Below are positions 1 through 8,050 of a DNA stretch of 64,000 nt, one piece after another. A program made the translations under genes and the position numbers. Within the stretch, counting starts at the first letter, position 1. Every line of letters begins with the position of its first letter. Below the pieces are notes generated by a model that saw only the letters and a list, made by a program, of their open reading frames with translations, did not search any database and was not told the DNA's origin. The DNA is from Streptomyces sp. NRRL F-5122 (GTDB taxonomy: Bacteria > Actinomycetota > Actinomycetes > Streptomycetales > Streptomycetaceae): positions 124,001 to 188,000 of the forward strand of contig NZ_LMWH01000228.1 in NCBI RefSeq assembly GCF_001507435.1, given 5' to 3'.

Positions 1-644
1 CCGCGCCGCCCGCACGGGCGCCCAGGGCCCGTTCCGGGCTGCACGAGCTGCTGCGGTCCCTGGATCCGACACCCGCCGTGCTGCACGGACCGCGCCTGGA
101 GGTCGTCGGCATCAACCGGATGGGCAAGGCCCTCCTCGACGACTTCGAGGCCATGCCGGCGGCCGAGCGCAACATGGCCCGCTGGATGTTCCTCGACCCC
201 AGGGCCCGGGAGGTCTATCCCGACTGGGGGGAGATCGCCGAGCAGACCGTGGCCATCCTCCGCGTGGCCGCGGGCCGCAGCACCTCGGACCCGGCCCTGG
301 CCTCCCTGGTCGGAGAACTGAGCACCCGATCGGAGGAGTTCGCTCGCTACTGGGCCAACTACCGCGTCTTCCAGCACACGCACGGCACAAAGCGTTTCCG
401 TCATCCGGCCGTCGGTGACATGACACTCAGGTACGAGACACTGCACACCCCCACCGAGGCGGATCTGTATCTCACCCTCTACCTCGCGGCCGCGGGTTCA
501 CCGTCCGAGGAGAAGCTCCACATCCTCTCCAGCTGGGCGGCGGCGCCCGCCACCCGGAGCGCCACCGCGGGCGGGGACACCCCGGCGGGGGACGCGGCGT
601 CCCGTGGCCCCTCGTTCCGTTCCGGCCCGCCCGAGGCGCGCTGA
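1..644 (+). CDS. MmyB-type XRE-family transcriptional regulator, C-terminal part (5' end outside window)
   Basis: An open frame runs into the window from the left edge, so the start and the N-terminal helix-turn-helix are not visible. The visible part matches the MmyB-like ligand-binding domain (PAS-like fold) of actinobacterial XRE regulators. It has the typical entry LHELLRSLDPTPAVL, then LEVVGINRMGKALL, a W-M-F-L-D-P motif, the RYWANYRV stretch and the closing LTLYLAAAGSPSEEKLHIL. About 35 low-complexity residues follow. Family membership is well supported; the ligand and target genes cannot be read from this fragment. These regulators often sit next to a gene they control, which would lie to the left. 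Confidence 0.85.
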   Translation, partial: APPARAPRARSGLHELLRSLDPTPAVLHGPRLEVVGINRMGKALLDDFEAMPAAERNMARWMFLDPRAREVYPDWGEIAEQTVAILRVAAGRSTSDPALASLVGELSTRSEEFARYWANYRVFQHTHGTKRFRHPAVGDMTLRYETLHTPTEADLYLTLYLAAAGSPSEEKLHILSSWAAAPATRSATAGGDTPAGDAASRGPSFRSGPPEAR

Positions 645-718
645 TCAGCTCTTCCCCCGCGATCGCGGGCCGTGCGCGTCCCTTCCCACCACCCGGTTCG
701 GCCATCCGGCTTTCCTCC

Positions 719-743
719 GTGTCGATCGCGGCCCACCGGGTAC
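719..743 (+). promoter_or_regulatory. sigma-B-like promoter upstream of the DUF2795 gene
   Basis: GTGT (719-722), a 15-bp spacer, then GGGTAC (738-743). This fits the GNNT-N14/16-GGGTA form known for sigma-B-type stress promoters in streptomycetes. The start codon is at 777, giving a leader of roughly 27 nt. The same hexamers with the same spacer recur at 2328-2352. Confidence 0.5.
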
Positions 744-776
744 GCGAGGGTCCACCCCGAAGATCTGGAGGGAGTC

Positions 777-1151
777 ATGCAGCGAGGCAGTGACCGCCTG
801 AGCGTCCACCGTGACGACGAGATGAAGCACGAATTGCAGGGCCTGCTGCGGTCCGGTCACCCGACCAGGACCGAGGAGTGGTACGACCCCGAACCGGTCG
901 CCGACGACGACCCGGCGGTCTGGCGCGGAGCGGTGGTGCCCGGCGACTCACGGACGGCCCTGGAGGCCGCCCGCCTGGAGTTGGCCCGGTATCTCGGACG
1001 CGGCAACTTCCCGGCGACGCCGAGCCATCTGGCCCGCGTCCTGCGGAGCAAGAACGCGCCCGACCCCCTGCTCGAGGCGGTGGAGCGGCTCCCCCGCCCG
1101 GCCCGCTACGCCAACGCCGAGGCGCTCGCGGAAGCCGTCGCGCGCAGCTAG
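777..1151 (+). CDS. DUF2795 domain protein
   Basis: The protein has 124 residues. The ATG at 777 follows a strong Shine-Dalgarno (GGAGGGAG, 767-774); an in-frame start at 672 has no such site and would add a low-quality extension. The first half is charged (HELQGLLRSGHPTRTEEW; D/E-rich linker with a DDDPAVW stretch). The second half fits the small DUF2795 fold (ELARYLGRGNFPATPSHL ... APDPLLEAVERLP). In actinobacteria this domain is common in small stress-induced proteins of unknown biochemistry. The sigma-B-like promoter upstream agrees with a stress role, which is inference. Confidence 0.8.
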   Translation: MQRGSDRLSVHRDDEMKHELQGLLRSGHPTRTEEWYDPEPVADDDPAVWRGAVVPGDSRTALEAARLELARYLGRGNFPATPSHLARVLRSKNAPDPLLEAVERLPRPARYANAEALAEAVARS

Positions 1152-1182
1152 CCGGCCGTGCGGGAGGCATGGACGTCCGGCC

Positions 1183-1224
1183 CAGGGGTACTGCGGGCGT
1201 CGCTGCGCCGCAGCAGTACCCCTG
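1183..1224 (+). terminator. Hairpin after the DUF2795 gene
   Basis: Perfect 12-bp inverted repeat CAGGGGTACTGC (1183-1194) / GCAGTACCCCTG (1213-1224), with further pairing inside the 18-bp spacer. It could end the DUF2795 transcript. The left arm also contains GGGTAC preceded by GCAT with a 15-bp spacer (1167-1191), so it may double as the promoter of the next gene. Confidence 0.45.
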
Positions 1225-1318
1225 CCGGCCGGCGCCGGCCGCCGCGACGGGCCGCCCGAGGGCCGCGCGCGACGGCGCCACCCGGCACGCGCAAGCAGAG
1301 AAAGGACGAGTGACCGTC

Positions 1319-1849
1319 ATGCGTATCGCGTTCCTGACCGCGCCCGAAGGCGTCGAGCAGGTGGAACTCACCGATCCCTGGCAGGCCCTGACCGAAGCCG
1401 GCCACGAACCGGTTCTGGTGTCGACGAGGACGGGCCACATCCAGGCGTTCGATCACCTGGACAAGGCGGACACATTCCCGGTGGACGCGGTGGTCGGCCA
1501 GGTGCAGGCCGAGTCCTTCGACGGGCTGGTACTGCCCGGAGGCGTGGCCAACCCCGACTTCCTGCGGACGGACGAACGGGCCGTGGAGTTCGTGCGCTCC
1601 TTCTTCGCCCAGGGGCGTCCGGTGGCGGCGATCTGCCATGCGCCGTGGACGCTGGTCGAGGCCGATGTCGTGGGGGGCCGCACCCTGACGTCATGGCCCA
1701 GCCTGCGCACCGACATCACCAACGCGGGCGGCACCTGGGTGGACGAGCAGGTGAGGGTCGACCAGGGCGTCAACAAGCTCATCACCAGCCGCAAGCCGGC
1801 CGATCTCAAGGCGTTCGACGAGGCCATACTGACCGAGTTCGCTGCGTAA
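1319..1849 (+). CDS. DJ-1/PfpI family protein (type 1 glutamine amidotransferase-like)
   Basis: The protein has 176 residues, the usual length for the PfpI/YhbO group. It starts MRIAFLTAPEGVEQVEL. The conserved Glu early in the fold, the LVLPGGVANPD loop and the nucleophile elbow AAICHAPW (Cys near residue 102) are all present, ending in a GGTWVDEQVRVDQG segment typical of general stress protein 18 relatives. ATG 1319 is preferred because the AGAAAGGA site (1299-1306) is 12 nt away; a GTG at 1310 is only 3 nt from it. Members act as proteases, glyoxalase III or protein deglycases; which applies here is unknown. The GGGTAC element upstream suggests stress control. Confidence 0.85.
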   Translation: MRIAFLTAPEGVEQVELTDPWQALTEAGHEPVLVSTRTGHIQAFDHLDKADTFPVDAVVGQVQAESFDGLVLPGGVANPDFLRTDERAVEFVRSFFAQGRPVAAICHAPWTLVEADVVGGRTLTSWPSLRTDITNAGGTWVDEQVRVDQGVNKLITSRKPADLKAFDEAILTEFAA

Positions 1850-2027
1850 CGGAACGCCACCGCCGAAAGCAGGTTTCCCCGGACGCAGGCATCCCGGCAC
1901 CGACGGTGAGGGACGGCGGCCGGTCGGCGCTGACCTCCCCGATCAGGGGGATGCGCCCGACACGCGCTCCCCCGGCGGGCGCGGTGCCGGTCGGCCCCGC
2001 CGCTCCGAGGACCACGGCACGCCCGTG

Positions 2028-2309
2028 TCAGCGGGCGGGGTTCACCCGTTCGGGTTCCGCGCTTCCGAGTTCCGTCAGACTCGTCCCCCGGTCGCGTTCC
2101 CGGGCGCCGTCGCGCGTCCGGCTCGCGGCGATCACACGGCGGGGATGGCGGAGCAGGTACTCGCCTTCCAGCTTCGCCATGCGGTCGTTGTGGGCCCGCA
2201 GCGCGTCGTTCGATCCGTACAGCAGCGTGTCGTGCCGCGTGCGGTGGATCGTCTCCAGCTCCTTCATGAGCTGCTGGTCGGTCAGCCGGCCCGGGTCGAC
2301 TCCGGTCAT
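2028..2309 (-). CDS. DUF6158 family small protein
   Basis: A 93-residue protein starting MTGVDPGRLTDQQLMKEL. It has a helical, charged body (ETIHRTRHDTLLYGS, DALRAHNDRMAKLEGEYLLRHP) that matches the streptomycete DUF6158 family of unknown function. The ATG at 2309 fits the family N-terminus; the reading frame continues upstream without a good ribosome site. It diverges from the Rv2629-like gene across an 88-bp gap. No transmembrane segment or signal peptide is visible. Confidence 0.75.
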   Translation of the reverse strand: MTGVDPGRLTDQQLMKELETIHRTRHDTLLYGSNDALRAHNDRMAKLEGEYLLRHPRRVIAASRTRDGARERDRGTSLTELGSAEPERVNPAR

Positions 2310-2327
2310 CGTGGTACCCCGCTCGTC

Positions 2328-2352
2328 GTGTTCCTCGGTGCGGTCCGGGTAC
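2328..2352 (+). promoter_or_regulatory. sigma-B-like promoter upstream of the Rv2629-like gene
   Basis: GTGT (2328-2331), 15-bp spacer, GGGTAC (2347-2352); start codon at 2398. The elements and spacer length are identical to those at 719-743. Confidence 0.5.
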
Positions 2353-2397
2353 CCGCCCGGACGAAGCACTACCCCGAGCGGCATCCGGGAGGGAGCC

Positions 2398-3504
2398 ATG
2401 GATCTCGCCTTTCTCCATCCACTGTACGAACATCCCGGACCCTGGGCCTCCGTGTACGTGGACACCTCCCGGCACACCGAGTCCACCCCCCACGAGTGCG
2501 CCCTGACCGCTCAGGCGCTCGCCCGTGATCTGGACTGGCAGGGCGCGGACGAGCCCACCTGCCGGGCCGTGCGGACCGCCGTCGAGGAACTGGCCCACTC
2601 CCCCGAACCGCACGGCAGGGCACTGTTCGCGCGGGCCGGCGAGGTGGTCCTGGATCCGCCGCTGGCCGCCGTCCCGGGCGAGTCCTCGGCGTCCTGGGCC
2701 GCTCTGCCGCACACGGCTCCACTGCTCGACCTGGCCAACGAGGAGCCGGTGTGCGTGGTGGCGTACATCGAGCGCAAGGGCGCCGAATTCGAGCTGCGCG
2801 GGGCGCTGGGCAGCAGGGACGCCGGGAGGGTGACCGGACAGGAGCGGCCGCTGCACCGCACGACCACCGGTGACTGGTCCGTGCGCCACTTCCAGCTGCG
2901 GGTGGAGAACATCTGGGAGCACAACGCGGCCGAGATCGCGGACGCGCTCGCCGTCTGCCAGGAGGAGACGGGCGCCGACCTGGTCATCCTGGTCGGCGAG
3001 CGGCGTGAGCGGCACTCCGTGCACGAGCGGCTGCCGAACCGGCTCCGCGGCCAGGTCGCCGAGGCGCCGCACGGCCCGGGCAGCCGGCTGCTGGACGAGG
3101 ACGTGGAACGGATCCGCGCCCAGCATGGGCGTGCCCGGGCGGCGGAGGAGCTGGAGCGCTTCCTCGCGGCCCGCGCACCGGACGCAACGGGTCGGTCACG
3201 GGCGGCCGAGGGCGTGCAGGCGGTGGCCGAGGCGGCTCGCGAGCACCGTATCGACGAACTTCTGATCCACCCGTCCGGCTCCGAGACGCACCGGGAGGTG
3301 TGGATCGGAGAGGATGCCGACCAGGTCGCGGTGCGCCGCGGGGACCTCACGGCGCTCGGCGAGCGGTACCCCGAGCAGGCCCGGGCGGACGACGCGCTCC
3401 TGCGCGCCGTGGTGGAGACGGGGGCCGCGGCGATCTCGGTGCCGGCCGTACAGCCGGGCGAGGCGCCGATGGGCGGCGTGGGGGCGCTGCTGCGCTGGGC
3501 ATAG
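2398..3504 (+). CDS. Rv2629/Vms1-like release-factor-fold protein (baeRF family)
   Basis: The protein has 368 residues; the ATG follows GGGAGGGAG (2387-2394). N-terminal MDLAFLHPLYEHPGPWASVYVDTS and the later DLVILVGERRERHSVHERL and ELLIHPSGSETHREVW segments match the bacterial archaeo-eukaryotic release-factor-like family of M. tuberculosis Rv2629. These are remote relatives of eRF1 and of the Vms1/ANKZF1 peptidyl-tRNA hydrolases. I see no GGQ tripeptide. A role at ribosomes under stress is suggested by the fold and by the stress-type promoter, but is not shown by the sequence. The next gene is convergent, 23 bp away. Confidence 0.8.
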   Translation: MDLAFLHPLYEHPGPWASVYVDTSRHTESTPHECALTAQALARDLDWQGADEPTCRAVRTAVEELAHSPEPHGRALFARAGEVVLDPPLAAVPGESSASWAALPHTAPLLDLANEEPVCVVAYIERKGAEFELRGALGSRDAGRVTGQERPLHRTTTGDWSVRHFQLRVENIWEHNAAEIADALAVCQEETGADLVILVGERRERHSVHERLPNRLRGQVAEAPHGPGSRLLDEDVERIRAQHGRARAAEELERFLAARAPDATGRSRAAEGVQAVAEAAREHRIDELLIHPSGSETHREVWIGEDADQVAVRRGDLTALGERYPEQARADDALLRAVVETGAAAISVPAVQPGEAPMGGVGALLRWA

Positions 3505-3527
3505 CGCAGCAGGCCTCCCGGCACCCC

Positions 3528-5156
3528 TCAGCGCGCCCGCTCCACTCTTCGCTCGTCCCAGACAGGTTCCGGGGTCTCGCGGATCCGGCCGTCGCTGCCG
3601 AAGACCAGGTAGCGGTCGAAGGAGCGGGCGAACCAGCGGTCGTGGGTGACCGCGAGGACCGTGCCGTCGAACGCCTCGAGGCCGGTCTGGAGCGCCTCCG
3701 CGGACTCCAGGTCCAGGTTGTCCGTCGGCTCGTCGAGCAGCAGGGCCGTGGCACCCTCCAGCTCCAGCAGAAGGATCTGGAAGCGGGCCTGCTGCCCTCC
3801 GGACAGCCGCTCGAAGTTCTGCTCGGCCTGCCCGGTCAGCTCGTAGCGGCGCAGCCGGGACATGGCCGCGCCGCGGTCCTGGGAGTGCTCGAGCCACAGG
3901 ATGTCCAGGAGGGTACGGCCCTCCAGCTCGGGGTGGGCGTGGGTCTGGGCGAAGTGCCCCGGCACGACACGCGCCCCCAGCCGCCATTCCCCGGTGTGCG
4001 CCACGTCGCCGCCCGCCAGCAGCCGCAGGAAGTGCGACTTGCCCGAGCCGTTGGATCCGAGGACCGCGACGCGCTCGCCGTAGAAGACCTCCAGGTCGAA
4101 GGGCTTCATCAGGCCCGTGAGCTCCAGTCCCGCGCAGGTGACCGCCCGGACGCCGGTGCGGCCACCCTTGAGACGCATCCTGATGTCCTGCTCACGCGGC
4201 GGCTCGGGCGGCGGCCCGGCTTCCTCGAACTTCCGCAACCGGGTCTGCGCGGCCTGGTAGCGGGACGCCATCTCATGGCTGACGCTCGCGGCCTGCCGCA
4301 GATTGAGCACGAGCTTCTTGAGCTGCGCATGCTTCTCGTCCCAGCGCCGGCGCAGTTCCTCGAAACGTGCGAAGCGCTCCCGCCGGGCCTCGTCGTAGGT
4401 GGCGAAACCACCGCCGTGCACCCAGGCGTCGGCGCCGGTGGGGCTCGGCTCCAGCGAGACGATCCGCTGCGCGGCGCGGGCCAGCAGCTCCCGGTCGTGG
4501 GAGACGAACAACACGGTCTTGCGGGTCTCCTCCAGCCGCTCCTCGAGCCAGCGCTTGCCGGGCACGTCGAGGTAGTTGTCGGGCTCGTCCAGGAGCAGGA
4601 CCTCATCGGTTCCGCGCAGCAGCGCCTCGAGGACGAGCCGCTTCTGCTCGCCGCCGGAGAGGGTGCGGACCTGGCGCCACTGGGCCTTCTCGTACGGGAC
4701 GCCGAGGGCCGCCATGGTGCACATGTCCCAGAGGGTCTCGGACTCGTAGCCGCGGACCTCGGCCCAGTCGGACAGGGCCTGCGCGTACCGGAGCTGGGCG
4801 GACTCGTCGTCGACCGTCATCACGGCGACCTCGGCGGCGTCCACGGCGCGGGCGGCCTCGCGGATACGGGGCGGGGCGACCGAGGCGAGCAGGTCCCGCA
4901 CGGTCGTCTCGTCCCGTACGGAGCCGACGAACTGCCGCATGACCCCGAGCCCGCCGCTCGTGGTGACACCGCCGCCGTGCGGCTTCAGCTCGCCCGAGAG
5001 CAGCCGCAGCAAGGTGGTCTTCCCGGCGCCGTTGGGCCCGACGAGCGCGACGACCGCCCCGTCGCCGACCCGGAAGGACACGTCGCCGAGCAACGCCCTC
5101 CCGTCCGGGAGGTAGTACTCGAGGTGCGCGGCTTCCAGGTGTCCCATGTGGCGCAT
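3528..5156 (-). CDS. ABC-F family ATP-binding protein
   Basis: The protein has 542 residues, two tandem ABC ATPase domains and no membrane segment, which is the ABC-F layout. Domain 1 has Walker A GPNGAGKT near residue 40, signature LSGGE and Walker B LLLDEPDNYLD. A long charged linker follows (RFARFEELRRRWDEKHAQLKKL). Domain 2 has GSNGSGKS near 365, LSGGQ near 447 and LLLDEPTDNLDL near 470. ABC-F proteins act on the ribosomal E site as translation factors or antibiotic-protection proteins; which type this is cannot be decided. ATG 5156 has no clear Shine-Dalgarno; MGHLE at 5147 is an alternative. It diverges from the PAP2 fusion gene. Confidence 0.9.
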   Translation of the reverse strand: MRHMGHLEAAHLEYYLPDGRALLGDVSFRVGDGAVVALVGPNGAGKTTLLRLLSGELKPHGGGVTTSGGLGVMRQFVGSVRDETTVRDLLASVAPPRIREAARAVDAAEVAVMTVDDESAQLRYAQALSDWAEVRGYESETLWDMCTMAALGVPYEKAQWRQVRTLSGGEQKRLVLEALLRGTDEVLLLDEPDNYLDVPGKRWLEERLEETRKTVLFVSHDRELLARAAQRIVSLEPSPTGADAWVHGGGFATYDEARRERFARFEELRRRWDEKHAQLKKLVLNLRQAASVSHEMASRYQAAQTRLRKFEEAGPPPEPPREQDIRMRLKGGRTGVRAVTCAGLELTGLMKPFDLEVFYGERVAVLGSNGSGKSHFLRLLAGGDVAHTGEWRLGARVVPGHFAQTHAHPELEGRTLLDILWLEHSQDRGAAMSRLRRYELTGQAEQNFERLSGGQQARFQILLLELEGATALLLDEPTDNLDLESAEALQTGLEAFDGTVLAVTHDRWFARSFDRYLVFGSDGRIRETPEPVWDERRVERAR

Positions 5157-5245
5157 TGTGTGCGGGCACGGGGGTGCCGGGCAATCGTTTATCGCTCCGG
5201 CGGCGGTCCGGGCAGGGTTCGTCCTTCTCGGGGTATCCGCGTTCC

Positions 5246-6739
5246 ATGACCCCAGATGTCGACCTCACCATGCGTCCGCCGGGCCCGCATCCGTTCCGCG
5301 ATCGCCTGCTCGCCTCCGACTGCCGCCTGTTCGAGGCCGTCGCCTCCCGGCACTGGCCCGGCGCCGACCATGTGCTCCCCCGGCTCAGCCGGGCGGCCAA
5401 CCACGGTGTCCTGTGGTTCGCCACGGCCGCCGCCATCGCCGCCGCCCGGACCCCGCGCGCCCGCCGGGCCGCCGCTCGCGGCGTCGCCTCGCTGACCCTC
5501 GCGTCCGCCGCCATCAACACCCTGGGCAAACGGACGGTGCGCCGCCCCCGTCCGGTCCTCGACCCGGTCCCCGCCGCCCGCAGGCTCAAGCGCCAGCCGA
5601 TCACCACGTCGTTCCCGTCCGGGCACTCCGCCTCGGCCGCCGCCTTCGCCGCGGGCGTGGCGCTGGAGTCGAGCGGCTGGGGCGCGGCGGTCGTCCCGCT
5701 CGCGGCCGCCGTCGCGGTCTCCCGCGTGTACACCGGCGTCCACTTCCCGAGCGACGTCCTGGCCGGCGCGGCCCTCGGTGTGGGCGCCGCCCTGGCCGTA
5801 CGCGGCCTGGTCCCGACCCGCTACCCGGCGCCGCCGCCCGGCCGCCCGCACGCGGACGCACCCGCGCTGCCGGACGGGACCGGTCTCGTGGTGGTGGCGA
5901 ACAGGGCCTCGGGGACCGCCGACCGGATACACGCCCTGCAGGACGCCCTTCCCGGTGCGGAGATCGTGGAAAGCGAACCGGCCGACGTGGAAACCGAGTT
6001 GGAGAAGGCGGCCGCCCGCGCCCGGGTCCTCGGCGTCTGCGGGGGCGACGGCACGGTGAACGCGGCCGCCAAGGTGGCCATGCGGCACACCCTGCCGCTC
6101 GCCGTGGTCCCGGGCGGCACCCTCAACCACTTCGCCCTGGACGTCGGCGTCGAGGACGTACGCGACGTGGTGCGCGCCGTCCAGCAAGGTGACGCGGTCC
6201 GCGTCGACGTGGGGCGTTTCGTCTCGGGCGCGAAGCGCGGCTGTTTCCTCAACACCTTCAGTCTGGGCGTGTACCCGGAGCTGGTGCGCGAGCGGGAGCG
6301 CTGGTCACCGCGGATCGGCGGCTGGCCGGCCGGGGTCCTCGCCGCCCTGCGCGTCCTGGGCGCCGACCGCCACCCCCTCCGCGTGGACCTCGGCGGCGGC
6401 ACCCGCCCGCTGTGGCTGCTCTTCGCCGGTAACGGCACGTACCACCGGATGGGCCTCGCCCCCGCTCGCCGCCACGATCTTTCGGACGGCAAGCTCGACG
6501 TGCGGGTGGTGCACGGCGGGCGCCGCCCGGCCGCGCGGCTGCTGGCCGCCGCCTTCGCGGGTCCGCTGTCCCGCTCTCCGGCCCATGCGGCCGTGCGGGT
6601 GCGGCGTCTGCGCCTGGACGGGGTGGCCCCGGGCACTCCGCTCGCCTACGACGGGGAGGTCACGGAGGTCGACGGCGACGTGACGCTCGAGAAGCTGCCC
6701 GAGGCGCTGACCGTCTACCGGCCCCTGCCGCTCGGCTGA
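5246..6739 (+). CDS. PAP2 phosphatase-diacylglycerol kinase fusion
   Basis: The protein has 497 residues and two domains. Residues about 20-185 are a PAP2-type lipid phosphatase with the three signature motifs: KRTVRRPRP (95-103), PSGH (124-127) and SRVYTGVHFPSD (159-170), set in hydrophobic helices. Residues about 210-495 are a diacylglycerol/lipid kinase catalytic domain with GGDGTVNAAAK near 267 and GGTLNHFA near 290. The two activities, dephosphorylation of phosphatidate or isoprenoid phosphates and phosphorylation of lipids, could form a lipid cycle at the membrane; this is inference. The start at ATG 5246 is a choice; upstream in-frame codons overlap the divergent ABC-F start. Confidence 0.88.
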   Translation: MTPDVDLTMRPPGPHPFRDRLLASDCRLFEAVASRHWPGADHVLPRLSRAANHGVLWFATAAAIAAARTPRARRAAARGVASLTLASAAINTLGKRTVRRPRPVLDPVPAARRLKRQPITTSFPSGHSASAAAFAAGVALESSGWGAAVVPLAAAVAVSRVYTGVHFPSDVLAGAALGVGAALAVRGLVPTRYPAPPPGRPHADAPALPDGTGLVVVANRASGTADRIHALQDALPGAEIVESEPADVETELEKAAARARVLGVCGGDGTVNAAAKVAMRHTLPLAVVPGGTLNHFALDVGVEDVRDVVRAVQQGDAVRVDVGRFVSGAKRGCFLNTFSLGVYPELVRERERWSPRIGGWPAGVLAALRVLGADRHPLRVDLGGGTRPLWLLFAGNGTYHRMGLAPARRHDLSDGKLDVRVVHGGRRPAARLLAAAFAGPLSRSPAHAAVRVRRLRLDGVAPGTPLAYDGEVTEVDGDVTLEKLPEALTVYRPLPLG

Positions 6740-6865
6740 CCGTCCCCCTTTGCGGGCACGTCCATATAACAAGACGCGGGTCTCATTATTCGGCATGAGC
6801 GCCTACCGTGATGCGTATCGCCCGGCGGTTCGGCCGCCGGTCCGTACGATGGGAAGAGGAAGGTC

Positions 6866-7681
6866 ATGTCGAAGGAGACGGCCGTCTACACGCACGGCCA
6901 CCATGAGTCCGTGCTGCGCTCGCACACCTGGCGGACCGCCGCCAACTCCGCGGCGTACCTCCTCGAATCGCTCAAACCGCACATGAAGATTCTGGACATC
7001 GGCTGCGGCCCGGGCACCATCACCGCCGACCTTGCGGAACTGGTCCCCGACGGCCATGTCACCGGCGTGGACCGGGCCGAGGGCGTCCTGGAGCAGGCCC
7101 GGGCGACGGCCGCGGCGCGCGGCCTGGGCAACGTCGACTTCGCGGTCGCCGACGTGCACGCACTGGAGTATCCGGACGACACGTTCTGTGTGGTCCACGC
7201 CCATCAGGTGCTCCAGCACGTGGGCGACCCGGTGCAGGCGCTGCGCGAGATGCACCGGGTGACCAAGCCGGGCGGATACATCGCCGTCCGCGACGCCGAC
7301 TACGCGGCGATGACCTGGTACCCGGCATCCGAGGGCCTGGACGACTGGCTGGACCTCTACAGGCGGGTCGCACGGGCCAACGGCGGCGAACCCGACGCCG
7401 GACGGCACCTGAAGTCGTGGGCACTGAGCGCGGGCATCCGCGACATCACCACCACGTCCGGCACCTGGACTTTCGCCACCGAGGAGGAGCGGGCCTGGTG
7501 GAGCGGGCTGTGGGCGGACCGCACCCTCGCCTCGGCATACGCGGACCGCGCCGCCGAAGGAGGCCATGCGACACCCGGGGGGCTGCGCGCGGTTTCGGAG
7601 GCCTGGCGGGACTGGGGACGGCACGAGGACGGCTGGTTCGCGGTACTTCACGGAGAAATTCTCTGCCAAAAGCAAGTCTGA
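6866..7681 (+). CDS. Class I SAM-dependent methyltransferase
   Basis: The protein has 271 residues and a good ribosome site (GAGGAAGG) before ATG 6866. Motif I is ILDIGCGPGTITADL (about 41-55), an acidic motif II VTGVDRAEGVLEQA follows, then the FAVADVHALEYPDDTF and VTKPGGYIAVRD segments of UbiE/MenG-like enzymes. The C-terminal part (WWSGLWADRTLASAYADRA) is typical of streptomycete relatives. The methyl acceptor is unknown. A small membrane protein gene follows 42 nt downstream and may be co-transcribed. Confidence 0.88.
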   Translation: MSKETAVYTHGHHESVLRSHTWRTAANSAAYLLESLKPHMKILDIGCGPGTITADLAELVPDGHVTGVDRAEGVLEQARATAAARGLGNVDFAVADVHALEYPDDTFCVVHAHQVLQHVGDPVQALREMHRVTKPGGYIAVRDADYAAMTWYPASEGLDDWLDLYRRVARANGGEPDAGRHLKSWALSAGIRDITTTSGTWTFATEEERAWWSGLWADRTLASAYADRAAEGGHATPGGLRAVSEAWRDWGRHEDGWFAVLHGEILCQKQV

Positions 7682-7723
7682 ACGGCGCGGTTCGGGAAAC
7701 ACGGTCGGCAGGAGGTCAACAAA

Positions 7724-7894
7724 ATGGTTCCCATTCTGCTGGTTCTGCTTCTCGCCCTGATTCTCTTCGGCGTTGGATTTGCGGTGAAGGTGCTGTGGTG
7801 GATCGCTCTCGCGGTTCTTGTGATCTGGCTCCTCGGGTTCCTCGTGCGCGGGACGACCGCCGCCGGTGGAAGGGGCCGCTGGTACCGATGGTGA
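7724..7894 (+). CDS. Small hydrophobic membrane protein (56 residues)
   Basis: A short gene with an excellent Shine-Dalgarno (AGGAGG, 7710-7715). The protein starts MVPILLVLLLALILFG. It has two hydrophobic stretches (about 2-21 and 23-41) separated by a single Lys, and a short basic tail (RGRWYRW). This matches the conserved streptomycete 'hydrophobic protein' family, whose function is unknown. It probably forms a membrane hairpin. Confidence 0.8.
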   Translation: MVPILLVLLLALILFGVGFAVKVLWWIALAVLVIWLLGFLVRGTTAAGGRGRWYRW

Positions 7895-7949
7895 CCCTGA
7901 CGCGCGTCCGGTGATCCGTCCGTCACCGGCATTTCGAGAAGCGTCGGCC

Positions 7950-7996
7950 ACGGCCGAGCCGGCCCGCGGGTACCGCCCGCGGGCCGGCTCGGCCGT
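7950..7996. terminator. 21-bp perfect hairpin between convergent genes
   Basis: Arms 7950-7970 and 7976-7996 pair perfectly around a 5-nt loop (TACCG). The hairpin sits between the small membrane protein gene (+) and the AraC gene (-), so it can stop transcription from both sides. There is no T tract, as is common in streptomycetes. Confidence 0.75.
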
Positions 7997-8050
7997 TCCG
8001 GTGAATTCACGCGGCTGTTCCACGCCGTAGGGAATGGAATCCGGCCGTGC

